A stretch of DNA of 64,000 nucleotides from Cryptosporidium bovis (Eukaryota; Apicomplexa; Conoidasida; Eucoccidiorida; Cryptosporidiidae): the NCBI GenBank assembly GCA_009768925.2, contig VHIT02000018.1, forward strand, positions 186,001 to 250,000, given 5' to 3'. The position numbers and the translations under genes are program-made. The first letter of the stretch is position 1; each line of letters opens with the position of its first letter. The notes below the pieces were generated by a model. The model worked only from the letters and a program-made list of their open reading frames with translations, was not told the DNA's origin and did no database searches. This document shows positions 10,143 to 20,017 of this stretch, one piece after another.

Positions 10143-11603
10143 TTATTTGTCACATTGTGTTTCAAGTTTATTATTCTCTAAATAAGCAATTCTCCGTTTT
10201 AATTCCTCATTTTCCTTCCTTGAAAGTTCGAGTTTTCTGATAGAAATATCTAGAAGATTAACTAACAAGGTATTCTGTTCTTCATTCCTTTTAAGTTCAG
10301 AAAGAAGAAAGTCGATTTTAGCTTTGTCGTCAGTATAAGACACTTTGTCTCGCAATTCATATAGTATTTTTCTTGTGATGAGCTCTTCCAATTCAGCATT
10401 TTTGTCTTCGAGAGTAGATGGATTTGAAGACAATCTGCTCTTTTCTGAAATTTTGCTCGCTAACTTATCTACGTCGGAAAGAGCAATAGAATGAGATTTA
10501 CTGCACCCTATCTGGACAATATTTTTATTTTGGAGAATAGGATGCTTAGTCGGTTTATTTGGGTGAGATTCTGGATCTCCGTGACCCAAATTTTTAGTCA
10601 AACCCCAAGCATAAACGTCTCCCACATCAGACAATGCAACAGTGTGAGAACAACCACAAGAAATATCAACTATTAATACTTCCCCTAAAGAGCTCAGTTT
10701 TTTTGGAATCAAAAAGTCTGGTTCAGGAGCATTGTAAACATGTCCCAATCTGCCTCCTTGCCCCCATGTAAATACCTTTCCACACCTTGTGATTACGGCT
10801 GTATGTTGATATCCAAGGGATATCTTTGATACAATCAGATTTCCAAACGAATTACTGCTTAAAGGCTTTGGAATCAACACATCCTCCTTTGATCCAAATC
10901 CCAATTTCCCAAAAGCACCTCCACCAAACATATATACTTTACCATCATCCATCAATATCCCAGTATGATGTCCACCACATGATATTTCCTTTATTGGAAG
11001 TCCGGCCAACGTTTCTATCAATTTTGGCGAAAATACATCGCTATTGTCACCATGGCCAAGTCTCCCTTGTAAACCAAGTCCCCATGTGTATGCCTTTTTT
11101 TCCAAGGTGAGGCAACCTGTATGATAAGATCCACACGAAACTTGTATAACTTTCTCATTAACCAGAGACTTCACCCTCATAGGTTCTGATAAAACATTAT
11201 TTGAAGTACTTAGTTCCATCAAACCATGCCCTAACTTTCCATTTTTATTACATCCCCATGTATATAACTCACCTTGATCCGTAACTGCCGCTGTATGCTT
11301 GTCCGAACATGAAACATATAAAACATTTTTTATACCCGGAACTATTCTTGGTATTGGCGAATCTTCTTCATCGCATAATCCCAGTCTGCCGCTATCACCG
11401 ATACCCCATAAAACTAGTTCACCTTTATCAGTTACAGCCGCTGAGTAATCACATCCACAACTTATCCAACATATTCTATTAAATTGTCTTAGACCTTCTA
11501 CTATTTGTGGTCCAGATAGAACCTCCTCTCCCTTTTTACCGACCTGCCCGTGTTCCGTAGAACCCCATATTACCACTCCCGATTTAGTCAAATTTTGTCC
11601 CAT
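10143..11603 (-). CDS. RCC1-repeat beta-propeller protein with C-terminal coiled coil
   Basis: A 486-residue protein with tandem RCC1 repeats from about residue 8 to 385. Recurrent units read WG.g..GrLG.g, then p..v..., then ..i.cG..Htaalt. These form one seven-bladed propeller. RCC1 proteins act as Ran exchange factors or as scaffolds in trafficking and chromatin; which applies here cannot be read from sequence. A Glu/Lys/Leu-rich coiled coil follows at about 410-480. The N-terminus MGQNLTKS fits the N-myristoylation pattern MGxxx(S/T), which would tether it to membranes and argues against canonical nuclear RCC1. The gene shares a 415-base promoter with the divergent gene at 12019, with an E2F-type box at 11683-11690. 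Confidence 0.9.
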   Translation of the reverse strand: MGQNLTKSGVVIWGSTEHGQVGKKGEEVLSGPQIVEGLRQFNRICWISCGCDYSAAVTDKGELVLWGIGDSGRLGLCDEEDSPIPRIVPGIKNVLYVSCSDKHTAAVTDQGELYTWGCNKNGKLGHGLMELSTSNNVLSEPMRVKSLVNEKVIQVSCGSYHTGCLTLEKKAYTWGLGLQGRLGHGDNSDVFSPKLIETLAGLPIKEISCGGHHTGILMDDGKVYMFGGGAFGKLGFGSKEDVLIPKPLSSNSFGNLIVSKISLGYQHTAVITRCGKVFTWGQGGRLGHVYNAPEPDFLIPKKLSSLGEVLIVDISCGCSHTVALSDVGDVYAWGLTKNLGHGDPESHPNKPTKHPILQNKNIVQIGCSKSHSIALSDVDKLASKISEKSRLSSNPSTLEDKNAELEELITRKILYELRDKVSYTDDKAKIDFLLSELKRNEEQNTLLVNLLDISIRKLELSRKENEELKRRIAYLENNKLETQCDK

Positions 11604-12018
11604 CCTCCCCCCTTACTTTTATCCACGCATTAATTTTGTTTTCTTATACATTATTTCTATAATTGCATGCACAACCCGCCTCGCGCCAAACCCGCAAAAG
11701 CCTGTAACCCCACATCATTTCAGCTTTGGTGTATACCGGTATAGTATTATGCAGCGCAAAAATAAATAAAAGTACATGCGAAAGGTATAAGAGCGAAAAT
11801 AATTTGTTAATTTATTTTAACAACGTTTGTGTAATTTGTGTCATTATTTAACGACAAAGGCTTTTTTAATAGATTATGTACTTGTTAAAACTCGGAAATA
11901 ATTCTCCACCCCTCATTGAACTGGTATAGCACAAGTCTCTTTGTTATAACGTTTAAAAAGTATATATTTACATTTTTGTGTTACATACTGAAATTTTAAA
12001 GTGCGGAAATAGCAAAAA
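11604..12018. promoter_or_regulatory. Divergent promoter with E2F-type box
   Basis: This is the spacer between the RCC1 gene (minus) and the F-box-like gene (plus). It contains GCGCCAAA (reverse of TTTGGCGC, an exact TTTSSCGC match) at 11683-11690, flanked by CCCGCC and CCCGC. It also holds a CCCCACA G-box complement near 11709-11715 and a GCATGC box near 11665. The GC-rich boxes cluster within about 60 bases on the RCC1 side. Confidence 0.5.
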
Positions 12019-14376
12019 ATGAGTGAAACATTGGGTTCGTCTTTCTTTATGGAAGGGAGGTTTGAGAGTTTATTTACAAATACAATGATTAGCAGGCACT
12101 ACGAAATTCAAAAACACATTTTGGAGTATGCGTTTGATTTTGAAACATTTTTAAACATATCATATGTGAATAAAGATTGTTCAGCCTTTTTCAAGGAGTT
12201 TAAAAGATTTTTACTTGATAAAATAAGGTCGGTTGGAACACTAGAACATCAGGACTGGATGAACACTAACCCTAATTCATGGTTGGCCTGGTTATTAATA
12301 GAAAATGAATATGGAAGTCGCAATATGATCCCTTTAGATCCAAAAATAATAATGAAAATTTTCTTTAATCATTTCAGAAAATTGTATCCTATAAGTTACA
12401 AGAGAAGGATTCATCAAGAAAATTTCAACAGCATCAATATTACAGACCCGTATGTATCAGTTGAATTATCCGGAATTTCTCTTGGAACTCGCAGTGTTTG
12501 CGTTGAAGATTGTTTGAATAATAATGACGGAATTTCAAATAGAGGCAAAAAGTCCTTTTTAACTATATACGAAATGTTTAGCTCAGATGAGCATGTTTTC
12601 GGCATAGATATTGTTTATGGCAGACCATATGACGCAACATGTAGTGAATATGAAGGTGGTGGTGGCGAACTGATAATTCACGTTCACCCTAGACACATAT
12701 TTGAGATATTGTCTCATAGAAGCTTTGTTGATTGTTTGCATAAAGACGTTTTTTATGGTATTAAAAAAAGGTACAAGGCCAGTGATTGGTCAGGTTATCT
12801 TGATAAAGAGTCAGCTAAATTAATGAGTAAAAAGATACTAAAAAAGGAAATAATTAATAAATATGAAAACTATACAAAAAATTGCAATAAGAGAAGAAAT
12901 GATTATCCATTTATAAATATGCTATTAACTTCATTTTTTTGTCATAAAAGATGTGGTATAGGCCAAATAAATGACTCACTATATAATATTGCTGTAGGTA
13001 TGATGGAGAATTTTTTTAACAAGATAGATACTGATGAAGGCACATTGTTTAATCAATCAATATCATATAACTCTCCAAACCTCTTTTTTTTTCAAAATCA
13101 TTCAACACCAATGGGGAGCGATTATTATCGACTATTCTTTAATTACCTAACTTCAAAAGAAGGGAATAAATATAAAAATTCATTTTTAGATTTGTCTTTG
13201 AAAGATATAAGAAACAAAGAATGTGAATTCCAAGAATATTATGATGATAAATGCAACACAGACAGTGAATTCGTATTGAATTGGGATAAAATTGATGGAA
13301 AATCTCCGCTATTTGAAAATAGTTATAAAAATAGATATAAACCACCTTGGAGAACGTCAATAGACTGTATAAAAAATGCAATGAGAGAAAAACAGCTAAA
13401 AGCAATTCAAAGACAGCACGAATTACAATGTTTTCAAGTTCAACAACCTTCCATAGGTATCGAAAACGAGAGACTTAGAAATGACGCCGGTTGCATAAGG
13501 AGGCTTCGTCAAAGCAGTCTAGATGAATATTATAACCTAGGTGAATACTGGGAAGACAATGTTGAAAGGGAATTACATGAAAATAACAATACTGGTGAAA
13601 ATTATAACCACGGTGATGAATGCGGTGAATTTGACAGCCCAAGTTTAGTAGCCTCCGGTTTTGTTATGGGAGTTAGATGCCTTCCTGTCTCGACTGCAGT
13701 TACTTCACTAGGGTCATTAATAGGTGAGGGCACTTCCTCATCTTCAACGGATAATAACGAAAAGAATGCACTAAATTCAAACTCTGCAATCAACAGTATT
13801 CGTCAAAATAGCCAAAGATTGTCTATTCCTCTTTCTGACATTACAGGAAGAATAAGCTCTTGTCACACACTAAGTTCAATAGCAACAAGTTGGGGCACTC
13901 CTGTACCAATAACTAGAACAATACCAATGGATGATATACTGGGAAGACAACAAGGTGAATCTTCGCGAAATCAAGATACAATAAATGGTATTTCTTCTAC
14001 TAATGAGAATAAGAGTCACTTTTCAATACGCTTAAAAGTAGAAGATAGCGAAGGAGAGTGTGAGAAGGGCGATTGCGATATTGAGGAAGATGGAAATGAT
14101 GAAGCAGAAAGTATAGGTGGTAAATTTAAAATCGAGAGCTGCCATGTAAGAGATACGGTGGTTGAAAAAATGAGCAATTTGCAAATAGGCGACATTGATG
14201 CATCTTTACTTGCAAAAGAAACTCTAAAGTCGTGGAAATATGTCAATTACGACTTTGATGAACTAGGTGAGGATAGGGAGGAAGAAGATGAACATAGTGA
14301 GTGTGAATATGAAAATGGGAACGAACTAAATGATGAAACTAATTTCGTTGAGGAATGTAGTGTTTGTGAAAACTAA
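12019..14376 (+). CDS. Unknown large protein with F-box-like N-terminus
   Basis: A 785-residue protein. Residues about 28-65 (EIQKHILEYAFDFETFLNIS, then YVNKDCSAFF) follow the pattern of an F-box, with a hydrophobic helix, a 'dFetFLnIS' step and VnK. The match is weak. Residues about 95-320 look globular. A basic stretch with a Gln/Arg-rich helix follows (about 445-480). The C-terminal third is Ser/Asn-rich and then strongly acidic (EDREEEDEHSECEYENGNEL). An F-box would imply a substrate adaptor for a cullin ligase; that is inference. There is no signal peptide or membrane segment. It is divergent from RCC1 and convergent with the kinesin gene. Confidence 0.75.
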   Translation: MSETLGSSFFMEGRFESLFTNTMISRHYEIQKHILEYAFDFETFLNISYVNKDCSAFFKEFKRFLLDKIRSVGTLEHQDWMNTNPNSWLAWLLIENEYGSRNMIPLDPKIIMKIFFNHFRKLYPISYKRRIHQENFNSINITDPYVSVELSGISLGTRSVCVEDCLNNNDGISNRGKKSFLTIYEMFSSDEHVFGIDIVYGRPYDATCSEYEGGGGELIIHVHPRHIFEILSHRSFVDCLHKDVFYGIKKRYKASDWSGYLDKESAKLMSKKILKKEIINKYENYTKNCNKRRNDYPFINMLLTSFFCHKRCGIGQINDSLYNIAVGMMENFFNKIDTDEGTLFNQSISYNSPNLFFFQNHSTPMGSDYYRLFFNYLTSKEGNKYKNSFLDLSLKDIRNKECEFQEYYDDKCNTDSEFVLNWDKIDGKSPLFENSYKNRYKPPWRTSIDCIKNAMREKQLKAIQRQHELQCFQVQQPSIGIENERLRNDAGCIRRLRQSSLDEYYNLGEYWEDNVERELHENNNTGENYNHGDECGEFDSPSLVASGFVMGVRCLPVSTAVTSLGSLIGEGTSSSSTDNNEKNALNSNSAINSIRQNSQRLSIPLSDITGRISSCHTLSSIATSWGTPVPITRTIPMDDILGRQQGESSRNQDTINGISSTNENKSHFSIRLKVEDSEGECEKGDCDIEEDGNDEAESIGGKFKIESCHVRDTVVEKMSNLQIGDIDASLLAKETLKSWKYVNYDFDELGEDREEEDEHSECEYENGNELNDETNFVEECSVCEN

Positions 14377-14749
14377 TGAGTTTTACATTAAAGTTATTTT
14401 GGTACAAATGTTCGAGTATATACATACAATGAAAATGAGTCCATTACTATTCGTTTGTATAAATCAAGTTGACTCCGAAATCGTCAAAATATAGATAATT
14501 ATATATCCTTTTCCTAATCATGGAAAACTACCATTATTAACATGATAATGGTGGTATTTAAATACATATGTTTACTTAATTACAAAAGCAACACAGGCAG
14601 TTTCAATACAATTAATCTAGTATATATAATTTTATAATAAATGTACAAAGCAATGACTTTGAGGAGACCAATTTCAATAATTATTATCTGTCAATATCAG
14701 ATATACTAAATATTAAACAAAAATAACACCTGACGCAATGGTAAATTAA
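14377..14749. other. Convergent 3' intergenic spacer
   Basis: A 373-base AT-rich spacer between the 3' ends of the F-box-like gene and the kinesin gene. It contains the hairpin at 14527-14555 and no coding frame. Confidence 0.5.
14527..14555. terminator. Hairpin between convergent 3' ends
   Basis: ACTACCATTAT (14527-14537) pairs with ATAATGGTGGT (14545-14555) around a 7-base loop, with one G-T wobble. It lies 150 bases past one stop codon and 195 past the other. It could be a transcript 3'-end element usable from both sides, but a simple chance AT-rich palindrome is possible. Confidence 0.3.
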
Positions 14750-17143
14750 CTAAACTTTAATTAAAGAATGCTTACCACCACCTCCTTGAATCCCTTTGAC
14801 AATATTTGGGGGTGCTATTTTTGAAAAGATTGGTTTGAGCTTGGAAATATTTTCAATGGTTTTTGTCAGAGAATTACATTGCATAAGTAATTTGGTGTAT
14901 TTTGACTTCGCGTTAATAAGTGACCTTTCAAGTTGTTCAATTCTCTCTTCTTTCCTTAAAAGTCTTCTTTCGTTGAGTTGACTTTGAGACTTGAGATTTG
15001 AATTTTGCTCAACCATTTTTTGATAAAGTCTGTTGAGTTGTTCCATATTGTTGTCAAGTTGAGTTATTCTTTCAAGCATTTTCTTGGTTTCTTTATCGTT
15101 AATCTCGAGGCTGTTATGGTTCCTGTTACCTCCGAATTCCTTAAGTTGAAGTTCTAAGTTGGCAATCCTCCTTATATGTTCGTCAATGGCATCCAATAAA
15201 ACCTGGTTTCCTGTACTGGCATTTGATGGCACTGTTCCACTGCTACCGCTAATATTTTGGGAAGATGAGCTAATAGTAGACAGATGTTCACGCAAAGTTT
15301 GTACTTCATTAGCAAGGATTTGGTAAAGTTTATTCGATTCATTTTCTCTATCCCTGTCCAATTTTCTGTTTTCTTCAAGCAATTTAAAGTCCTCAATTCT
15401 GGATTCTAAATCGTTAATATGGATATGTGATTGTTCTAATTCACCAATAAGTGATTCATTTTTAAGTTTTAAATGTTGGACAGTTTCGTCTTTGTCTTGT
15501 TGTTGGTACTTAATTTGATTAAGTTCCTGGACTAAATCAGTAATTTTCGAGTTCAAGTTCTCTTTCTCATCATTCAGTGATCTCATACTGCTCTCAATAT
15601 TGGACATATCTTGTTTAAGTTTGGATATTTCCTCACTTTTTTCCTTAAGTTGTTGTCTGGCATCGCAAAGTTCATCGAGTTCATCATCACTAGATATATC
15701 CTTGTTTTGCATACCACCATTGCATGGAATAAAGCCACTACTATCCCCATTAACTTGTTCTTTATTGTCATTTAGTCCAAACACCAATGATGAATTATTG
15801 TTATTTTCAGCAGATCCAGGCCCCAAATTAATGCTACTTGATAAACCGTCAGACGAAGAGAATTTCTTTTCAGGGAGTTCTCTTCCAAGTGATTTAACTA
15901 TTTCCTCTAATTTTTGGATGTAATTGTCTCTTTCAGCTATTTTTCTTTGAGCAGAACTAAGTAAAACTTGTAATTGCTCAACCGAAAATTGTTGATTAAT
16001 CTTGGGAGCATTTTTGACCATTTTGGCACGAATCCCAAATCTGAGAGTTCCTATGGTTTCGGCTTCGTTAACTACACTAGGAGAACAAGTCACTATTAAT
16101 GAGGTCAATGAATTACCTCCAAGCGAATTTTGAAGTATTCTAGTTAATTTTGAGTCACGATATGGTACATAGTTTTTGGTATTGTCAGTAAGTGCATTAA
16201 TTACATTACCCAAACAGCTCAGTGACTTATTAATGGTTTTTGCCTCATCCAAAGTTAAGCCTTCAGCACCTGTTTTACTTATTTTTTCAGAACCTGCTAA
16301 ATCAACTAAAAACAATTTACCTACTTTAATACTTGAATCAAAGACGTTTTTTTGTTGAAGTTGTAACATAAAGATCAGATGGGATCTAGATGAGTGCGAG
16401 TTCATATTTGTGGCTGCCACTGCTCTATGTTTATGACCCAATGCCATGAGTTCAAATACCTCCTCAGGAGACGTAACAAAGTATTCACTTAAATCTTTAA
16501 CGTAAATTCCATGAAGTTTGTCTTCATGAATTCTTAGATTGTTTTTACTTCCACTTGTGTCCAAAAGATCCCTTATTCTTTCCATATATACCTCACAAAT
16601 AGAAACTTTAAGTTGAAATTCAATGTGTTCTTCAGAGTTACTTATAGTCTCGAATACATCGTGAACCATTCTTGGTATCACTCCCATTTTTTCACTATCA
16701 CCTATAATACCTTCCATTGTAAATGTCTTACCACTAGATGTCTGACCATATGCAAGCACTGTGCCATTTATGCCCCTAAATAGTTGATCTACTATCGGTT
16801 TGGCCGCAGTTTTATAAACGTAACTCTGACTTGTATCCATCGGAAAGATGTGATCTAGATAAAATATTCTCTCCTTTGAATCATTACCACCCCCTGCTTC
16901 TCTCGAGTATTCACCTGAGTTTATCTCAATGCACTGTTCCGACTTAACATTTACACACAACAAACCATTCCCATGGGTTCTTTCTGCCTCATTTGGTGGT
17001 CTCACTCTACAATACACATGCACTCCTGAACCTCCTGATTGGTCACTACCATTTTGTCCTAAACCTCCGTTTCCTCCAACCCCGTTTCCAATACCAGAGA
17101 CATTTTCCAAATTCGCTGCTTTTTTAGAACTACCTTCAACCAT
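14750..17143 (-). CDS. Kinesin-1 (conventional kinesin heavy chain-like motor)
   Basis: A 797-residue protein. After a Gly-rich leader, the motor domain spans about 40-380. The P-loop GQTSSGKT is at 133-140, switch I NSHSSRSH at 248-255 and switch II DLAGSE at 281-286. The GQTSSGKTFTMEG and 'LHGIYVKDLSE' forms are typical of kinesin-1. A stalk with heptad coiled coils follows (about 385-430 and 490-770). The last residues contain NIVKGIQGGGGK, resembling the Gly-rich tail of KIF5-type chains. Kinesin-1 carries cargo toward microtubule plus ends. At 14771-14775 the sequence reads as a consensus splice donor (GG|GTAAG) just before the stop, so a short extra 3' exon is possible. The start ATG at 17143 is the only one that precedes the motor. 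Confidence 0.93.
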   Translation of the reverse strand: MVEGSSKKAANLENVSGIGNGVGGNGGLGQNGSDQSGGSGVHVYCRVRPPNEAERTHGNGLLCVNVKSEQCIEINSGEYSREAGGGNDSKERIFYLDHIFPMDTSQSYVYKTAAKPIVDQLFRGINGTVLAYGQTSSGKTFTMEGIIGDSEKMGVIPRMVHDVFETISNSEEHIEFQLKVSICEVYMERIRDLLDTSGSKNNLRIHEDKLHGIYVKDLSEYFVTSPEEVFELMALGHKHRAVAATNMNSHSSRSHLIFMLQLQQKNVFDSSIKVGKLFLVDLAGSEKISKTGAEGLTLDEAKTINKSLSCLGNVINALTDNTKNYVPYRDSKLTRILQNSLGGNSLTSLIVTCSPSVVNEAETIGTLRFGIRAKMVKNAPKINQQFSVEQLQVLLSSAQRKIAERDNYIQKLEEIVKSLGRELPEKKFSSSDGLSSSINLGPGSAENNNNSSLVFGLNDNKEQVNGDSSGFIPCNGGMQNKDISSDDELDELCDARQQLKEKSEEISKLKQDMSNIESSMRSLNDEKENLNSKITDLVQELNQIKYQQQDKDETVQHLKLKNESLIGELEQSHIHINDLESRIEDFKLLEENRKLDRDRENESNKLYQILANEVQTLREHLSTISSSSQNISGSSGTVPSNASTGNQVLLDAIDEHIRRIANLELQLKEFGGNRNHNSLEINDKETKKMLERITQLDNNMEQLNRLYQKMVEQNSNLKSQSQLNERRLLRKEERIEQLERSLINAKSKYTKLLMQCNSLTKTIENISKLKPIFSKIAPPNIVKGIQGGGGKHSLIKV

Positions 17144-18029
17144 AATTACTTGGTTATGTTATAAAAATAATGCTTATTATTTTGATTATTTGAAGCAAGC
17201 AAATTTCAGTTTCAATTTAAAATAAAATGCTTTATTAATATTTTAATTGATATTAATACTTGTGTGTTAATTATTGGGACTAAAAACCCAAACCTTACTT
17301 GTCTTTTCTTTCCTTCGCTTTCAAAATTATTCTTTTAATTTTACCAAATTCTATTAACTATACTCTAAATATATATTATTATTTGTAATTATTTATTATT
17401 ATCCTTACTCTATTTTTATGTTATTCACAAACCTAAATTATACCCAAACCCCCCTGGGCCTTTTTTCCCAAATTACTACCCTTGAACTCAATGTTTTACG
17501 TAATTATTCAAATCCTATCCCTGCACTATCAAATCCTAATCGATGATACTTCTTCCTATCTTATAACTTATTTTTTCTGTATATGCCGGCTTTTTCTCCC
17601 TGGGCTTCCTCCTCTACCACCTCTATGCTTCGTCTGTGCTGTTATATGCCTTTTATATATACCTGTCACATATATTTACATTATTTGCGTATATAATACA
17701 CATATACAATTTAATGTAATATATTTATATATGTATATACGCATACATACATACACATATACCTACTTGTACAACATGTACAAGAGAAAGCACTTCAAGC
17801 AAAACGAGTGCTTCTTTTCTATGTCAGTCTTTAAAATATAGGAATTACGTCCCTAACTACATCTAGTGATGCTAATATTGCTCCTATTCTTCCTAATCCG
17901 TCTCTGTATTTCATTTTTACAAACTATTCTTTTTATATTACCTGTGTGTGTAGTATTTTACCGCCATTAATGCTAATACACACCCCTAAATGCAACTTTC
18001 CGGCGGGTACAAGTGCATGTTTTGAGTGA
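17144..18029. other. AT-rich intergenic with TA/CATA simple repeats
   Basis: An 886-base region upstream of the kinesin gene and downstream of elongin C. A pyrimidine-rich tract lies near 17540-17640. A TA/CATA-type simple-sequence stretch runs through about 17650-17770. The 119-codon frame at 17482-17841 has the composition of noncoding repeat DNA. No RNA gene was recognised. Confidence 0.4.
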
Positions 18030-18554
18030 TTAAAGCCCTAGTTTATCTGCAATTATAAGCAAGTCTAAGGCCTCATCTTCGTCAACATTAAAATTAATAT
18101 TTTCGTTATTTTTACGCGAGATATAGTTATCTTTAAACTCCAAGTATTCTATAACTCTTTTCATGTGTTTAGATGTGATAAAGTCAAATGTTATCGTTTT
18201 GTTTTTTATTTGTTTCTCATCTAAAGTTGGAATATGCCTTGTTAATCTGGTTTCAACATGGAATTCGTCCCCCTCTTGACTGTAGAGACAAGGTATGAGT
18301 TAATTCATGTATTTAATCTGTTTAATTGCGAATCACTGTGCGGAATTCTGTTTACAAAGTATTGCACCGTTTACAATAAGCCCCTTTTGTCGCATTTATT
18401 GTTCTTTTTTTAACTTTAATTAATTACATGGGGCTTTTATCCACGATAAGAAAACATCATTTCAGGCACCTGAACTATATATCATTCAATTCAAAAGAAC
18501 CTACCTAATCAAAGTTACATATTTCAATTTTCCTTCAGCTTTGTTTTCCGACAT
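18030..18554 (-). CDS. ELOC: Elongin C (SKP1/BTB-fold), two exons
   Basis: Assembled by eye. Exon 1 is 18505-18554 (ATG at 18554) and exon 2 is 18279-18030. The intron of 225 bases has a donor AG|GTAGGT and an acceptor CTACAG. The product is 99 residues. It begins MSENKAEGKLKYVTLIS and continues SQEGDEFHVETRLTRHIP. The C-terminal half has TITFDFITSKHMKRVIEYL and ends DEALDLLIIADKLGL. This follows elongin C closely: MYVKLISSDGHEF at the start, a 'v.F.eI.s..l..v..Y..yk.rY' middle, and an 'ALELLMAANFL' final helix. Elongin C links SOCS/BC-box substrate receptors to cullins 2/5, and also acts with elongin A in transcription. Its length matches the family (about 100-112). The intron splits the gene, so neither exon is obvious alone. 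It is divergent from SRP14. Confidence 0.85.
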
Positions 18555-19584
18555 TCTCTGCCACTTTCTTTTAAGAGTAACAAGTGCAGCGAACTAATAA
18601 TTTTGTACTTTCAAATCATGTATAATATTAAACAACGGCCCACAACAAACAACTTCACGCTACAACCAACAGCTATTTCTCGTTCTATCCACAAACCCAG
18701 CAGTTAACGCAAAATATTTATTATACTGTTTCCTGTTGATAATGTTTTAATGATAACACTATATTTTGATTTACTCGCACTATATATATATCATTTATCC
18801 TATTTTAACTCTCGCCCATTATAGGCCACAATGGCGCCAACTCCCCTTTGTGAGTAGAGTGTAAAATCATATATTTAAACCATTTAGTGCGCAAAAACGG
18901 ATACATTTAGTTATGGAGTAGCTAGAAGTAAGGAAAAGAGAAAAGACATTAAGTAATACTAATATAAAATTGGTATATTAACTTGTATTTCAAACTCTCT
19001 TTCTCCATCTTCACACACTTCTAACTGTTATTTTTAACGAAAAAGGCCAGCTACTCACATTATTCGCATTCCATCCGTAAACACAGTCCCTGATCGCATC
19101 GTTAACTAATGCACTAGTTTTATGATGTCCAGACTTTCAGGTTGAAATTGTTTATCCCTCGTATTTGTCGTGTTATGTGTGAGTAATTGCGACCATCACC
19201 TCTCAATTCTGCCAAAATCGAGAATAATCACCCTCAGTTCACTTTGGTGGCAGGCCGAATAGGCACTTTTGTATATAATATACAAATTTACTCCCAACAC
19301 TAACTTTTGGGGTCATCTTTATATTATTATATCTTAAATAGCGCCATATTCTTTAGGTGATTATTAGTTACCATATTTTGAGCGGGAGTGTCGAAATAAT
19401 TAAGGTATTTTTACCCAAGTTATATGGGAAAAAAGTGGAGAAAATTGTGGTATTTGAAAATAAGGCAAGAAAACATTAAATAATAATTTGCACTAGATAA
19501 GGAATTATTTGTGTTATATTCTGGAGTGCAAACTGACAAAACTTTAGATTATGTGAACACATGCATGCTTAGTTATAGGGAACA
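18555..19584. promoter_or_regulatory. Divergent promoter region of elongin C and SRP14
   Basis: This 1,030-base spacer contains the palindrome TGGCGCCA at 18832-18839 (E2F-like), a TATATATATATA run near 18781-18790, a GCGCCA core near 19344 and GAGCGGGAG near 19380. I found no coding frame and no RNA gene I could recognise. Confidence 0.45.
18832..18839. promoter_or_regulatory. E2F-like palindrome TGGCGCCA
   Basis: A perfect 8-base palindrome containing a GCGCCA core, 278 bases upstream of the elongin C ATG and about 750 upstream of SRP14. The same core recurs in many promoters of this window. Confidence 0.4.
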
Positions 19585-19999
19585 ATGTTTGAGACTGACG
19601 CTAATGGATTTGTGAATGAATTAATTTGTATTCTCCAGAATAATGAAAATAAAAAACCAGTGAGAATTACTATTAAAAAGTGTAAGTTGTAATATTAAAA
19701 TACGTGTACAGTGTGAGTTTATGCGTATTCATATTGTTTAGTGCATTAAAGAACAACTGATATTACTTTTTTCAGACTCGCCTCAAGTTAGTGGCTGCAA
19801 AAGGAAGAAAAAAGAGCAGGGAAACAAGCTCGTAAGTGGAGAAGAGGGGTATGAATGTTACAATTTAGTTAGAGTGTCTGATGGAAAAAAGAGAAAAACA
19901 AGGGTGGTGCTGAAGAACGAGAATGATTCAACGACGTTCACTGGAGAATTGAGTAAATTGTTGAGTAAAGTTGATTGTGGAAAAACACAGAGGAAGTGA
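19585..19999 (+). CDS. SRP14: Signal recognition particle subunit SRP14, two exons
   Basis: Assembled by eye. Exon 1 is 19585-19681 and exon 2 is 19776-19999. The 94-base intron has a GTAAGT donor and a TTTTTTCAG acceptor. The product is 106 residues. It begins MFETDANGFVNELICILQ, continues RITIKKYSPQ across the junction, and then EGYECYNLVRVSDGKKRKTR. It ends with a basic tail (KTQRK). This matches SRP14: 'eqFLteLt.lfq', then 'vyiTlKKY', then 'CLLRAtDGKKK.sTvV', then a basic C-terminus. SRP14, with SRP9, binds the Alu domain of SRP RNA and arrests elongation until the ribosome docks at the ER. Its length is near the family norm of 110-135. It converges with the Rag GTPase gene, with 18 bases between stop codons. 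Confidence 0.87.
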
Positions 20000-20017
20000 A
20001 GAATATGGGTTTATATG

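Noticed and set aside
17482-17841. 119-codon plus-strand frame
   Set aside because: It runs through pyrimidine-rich and TA/CATA repeat DNA; composition and lack of any domain mark it as chance.
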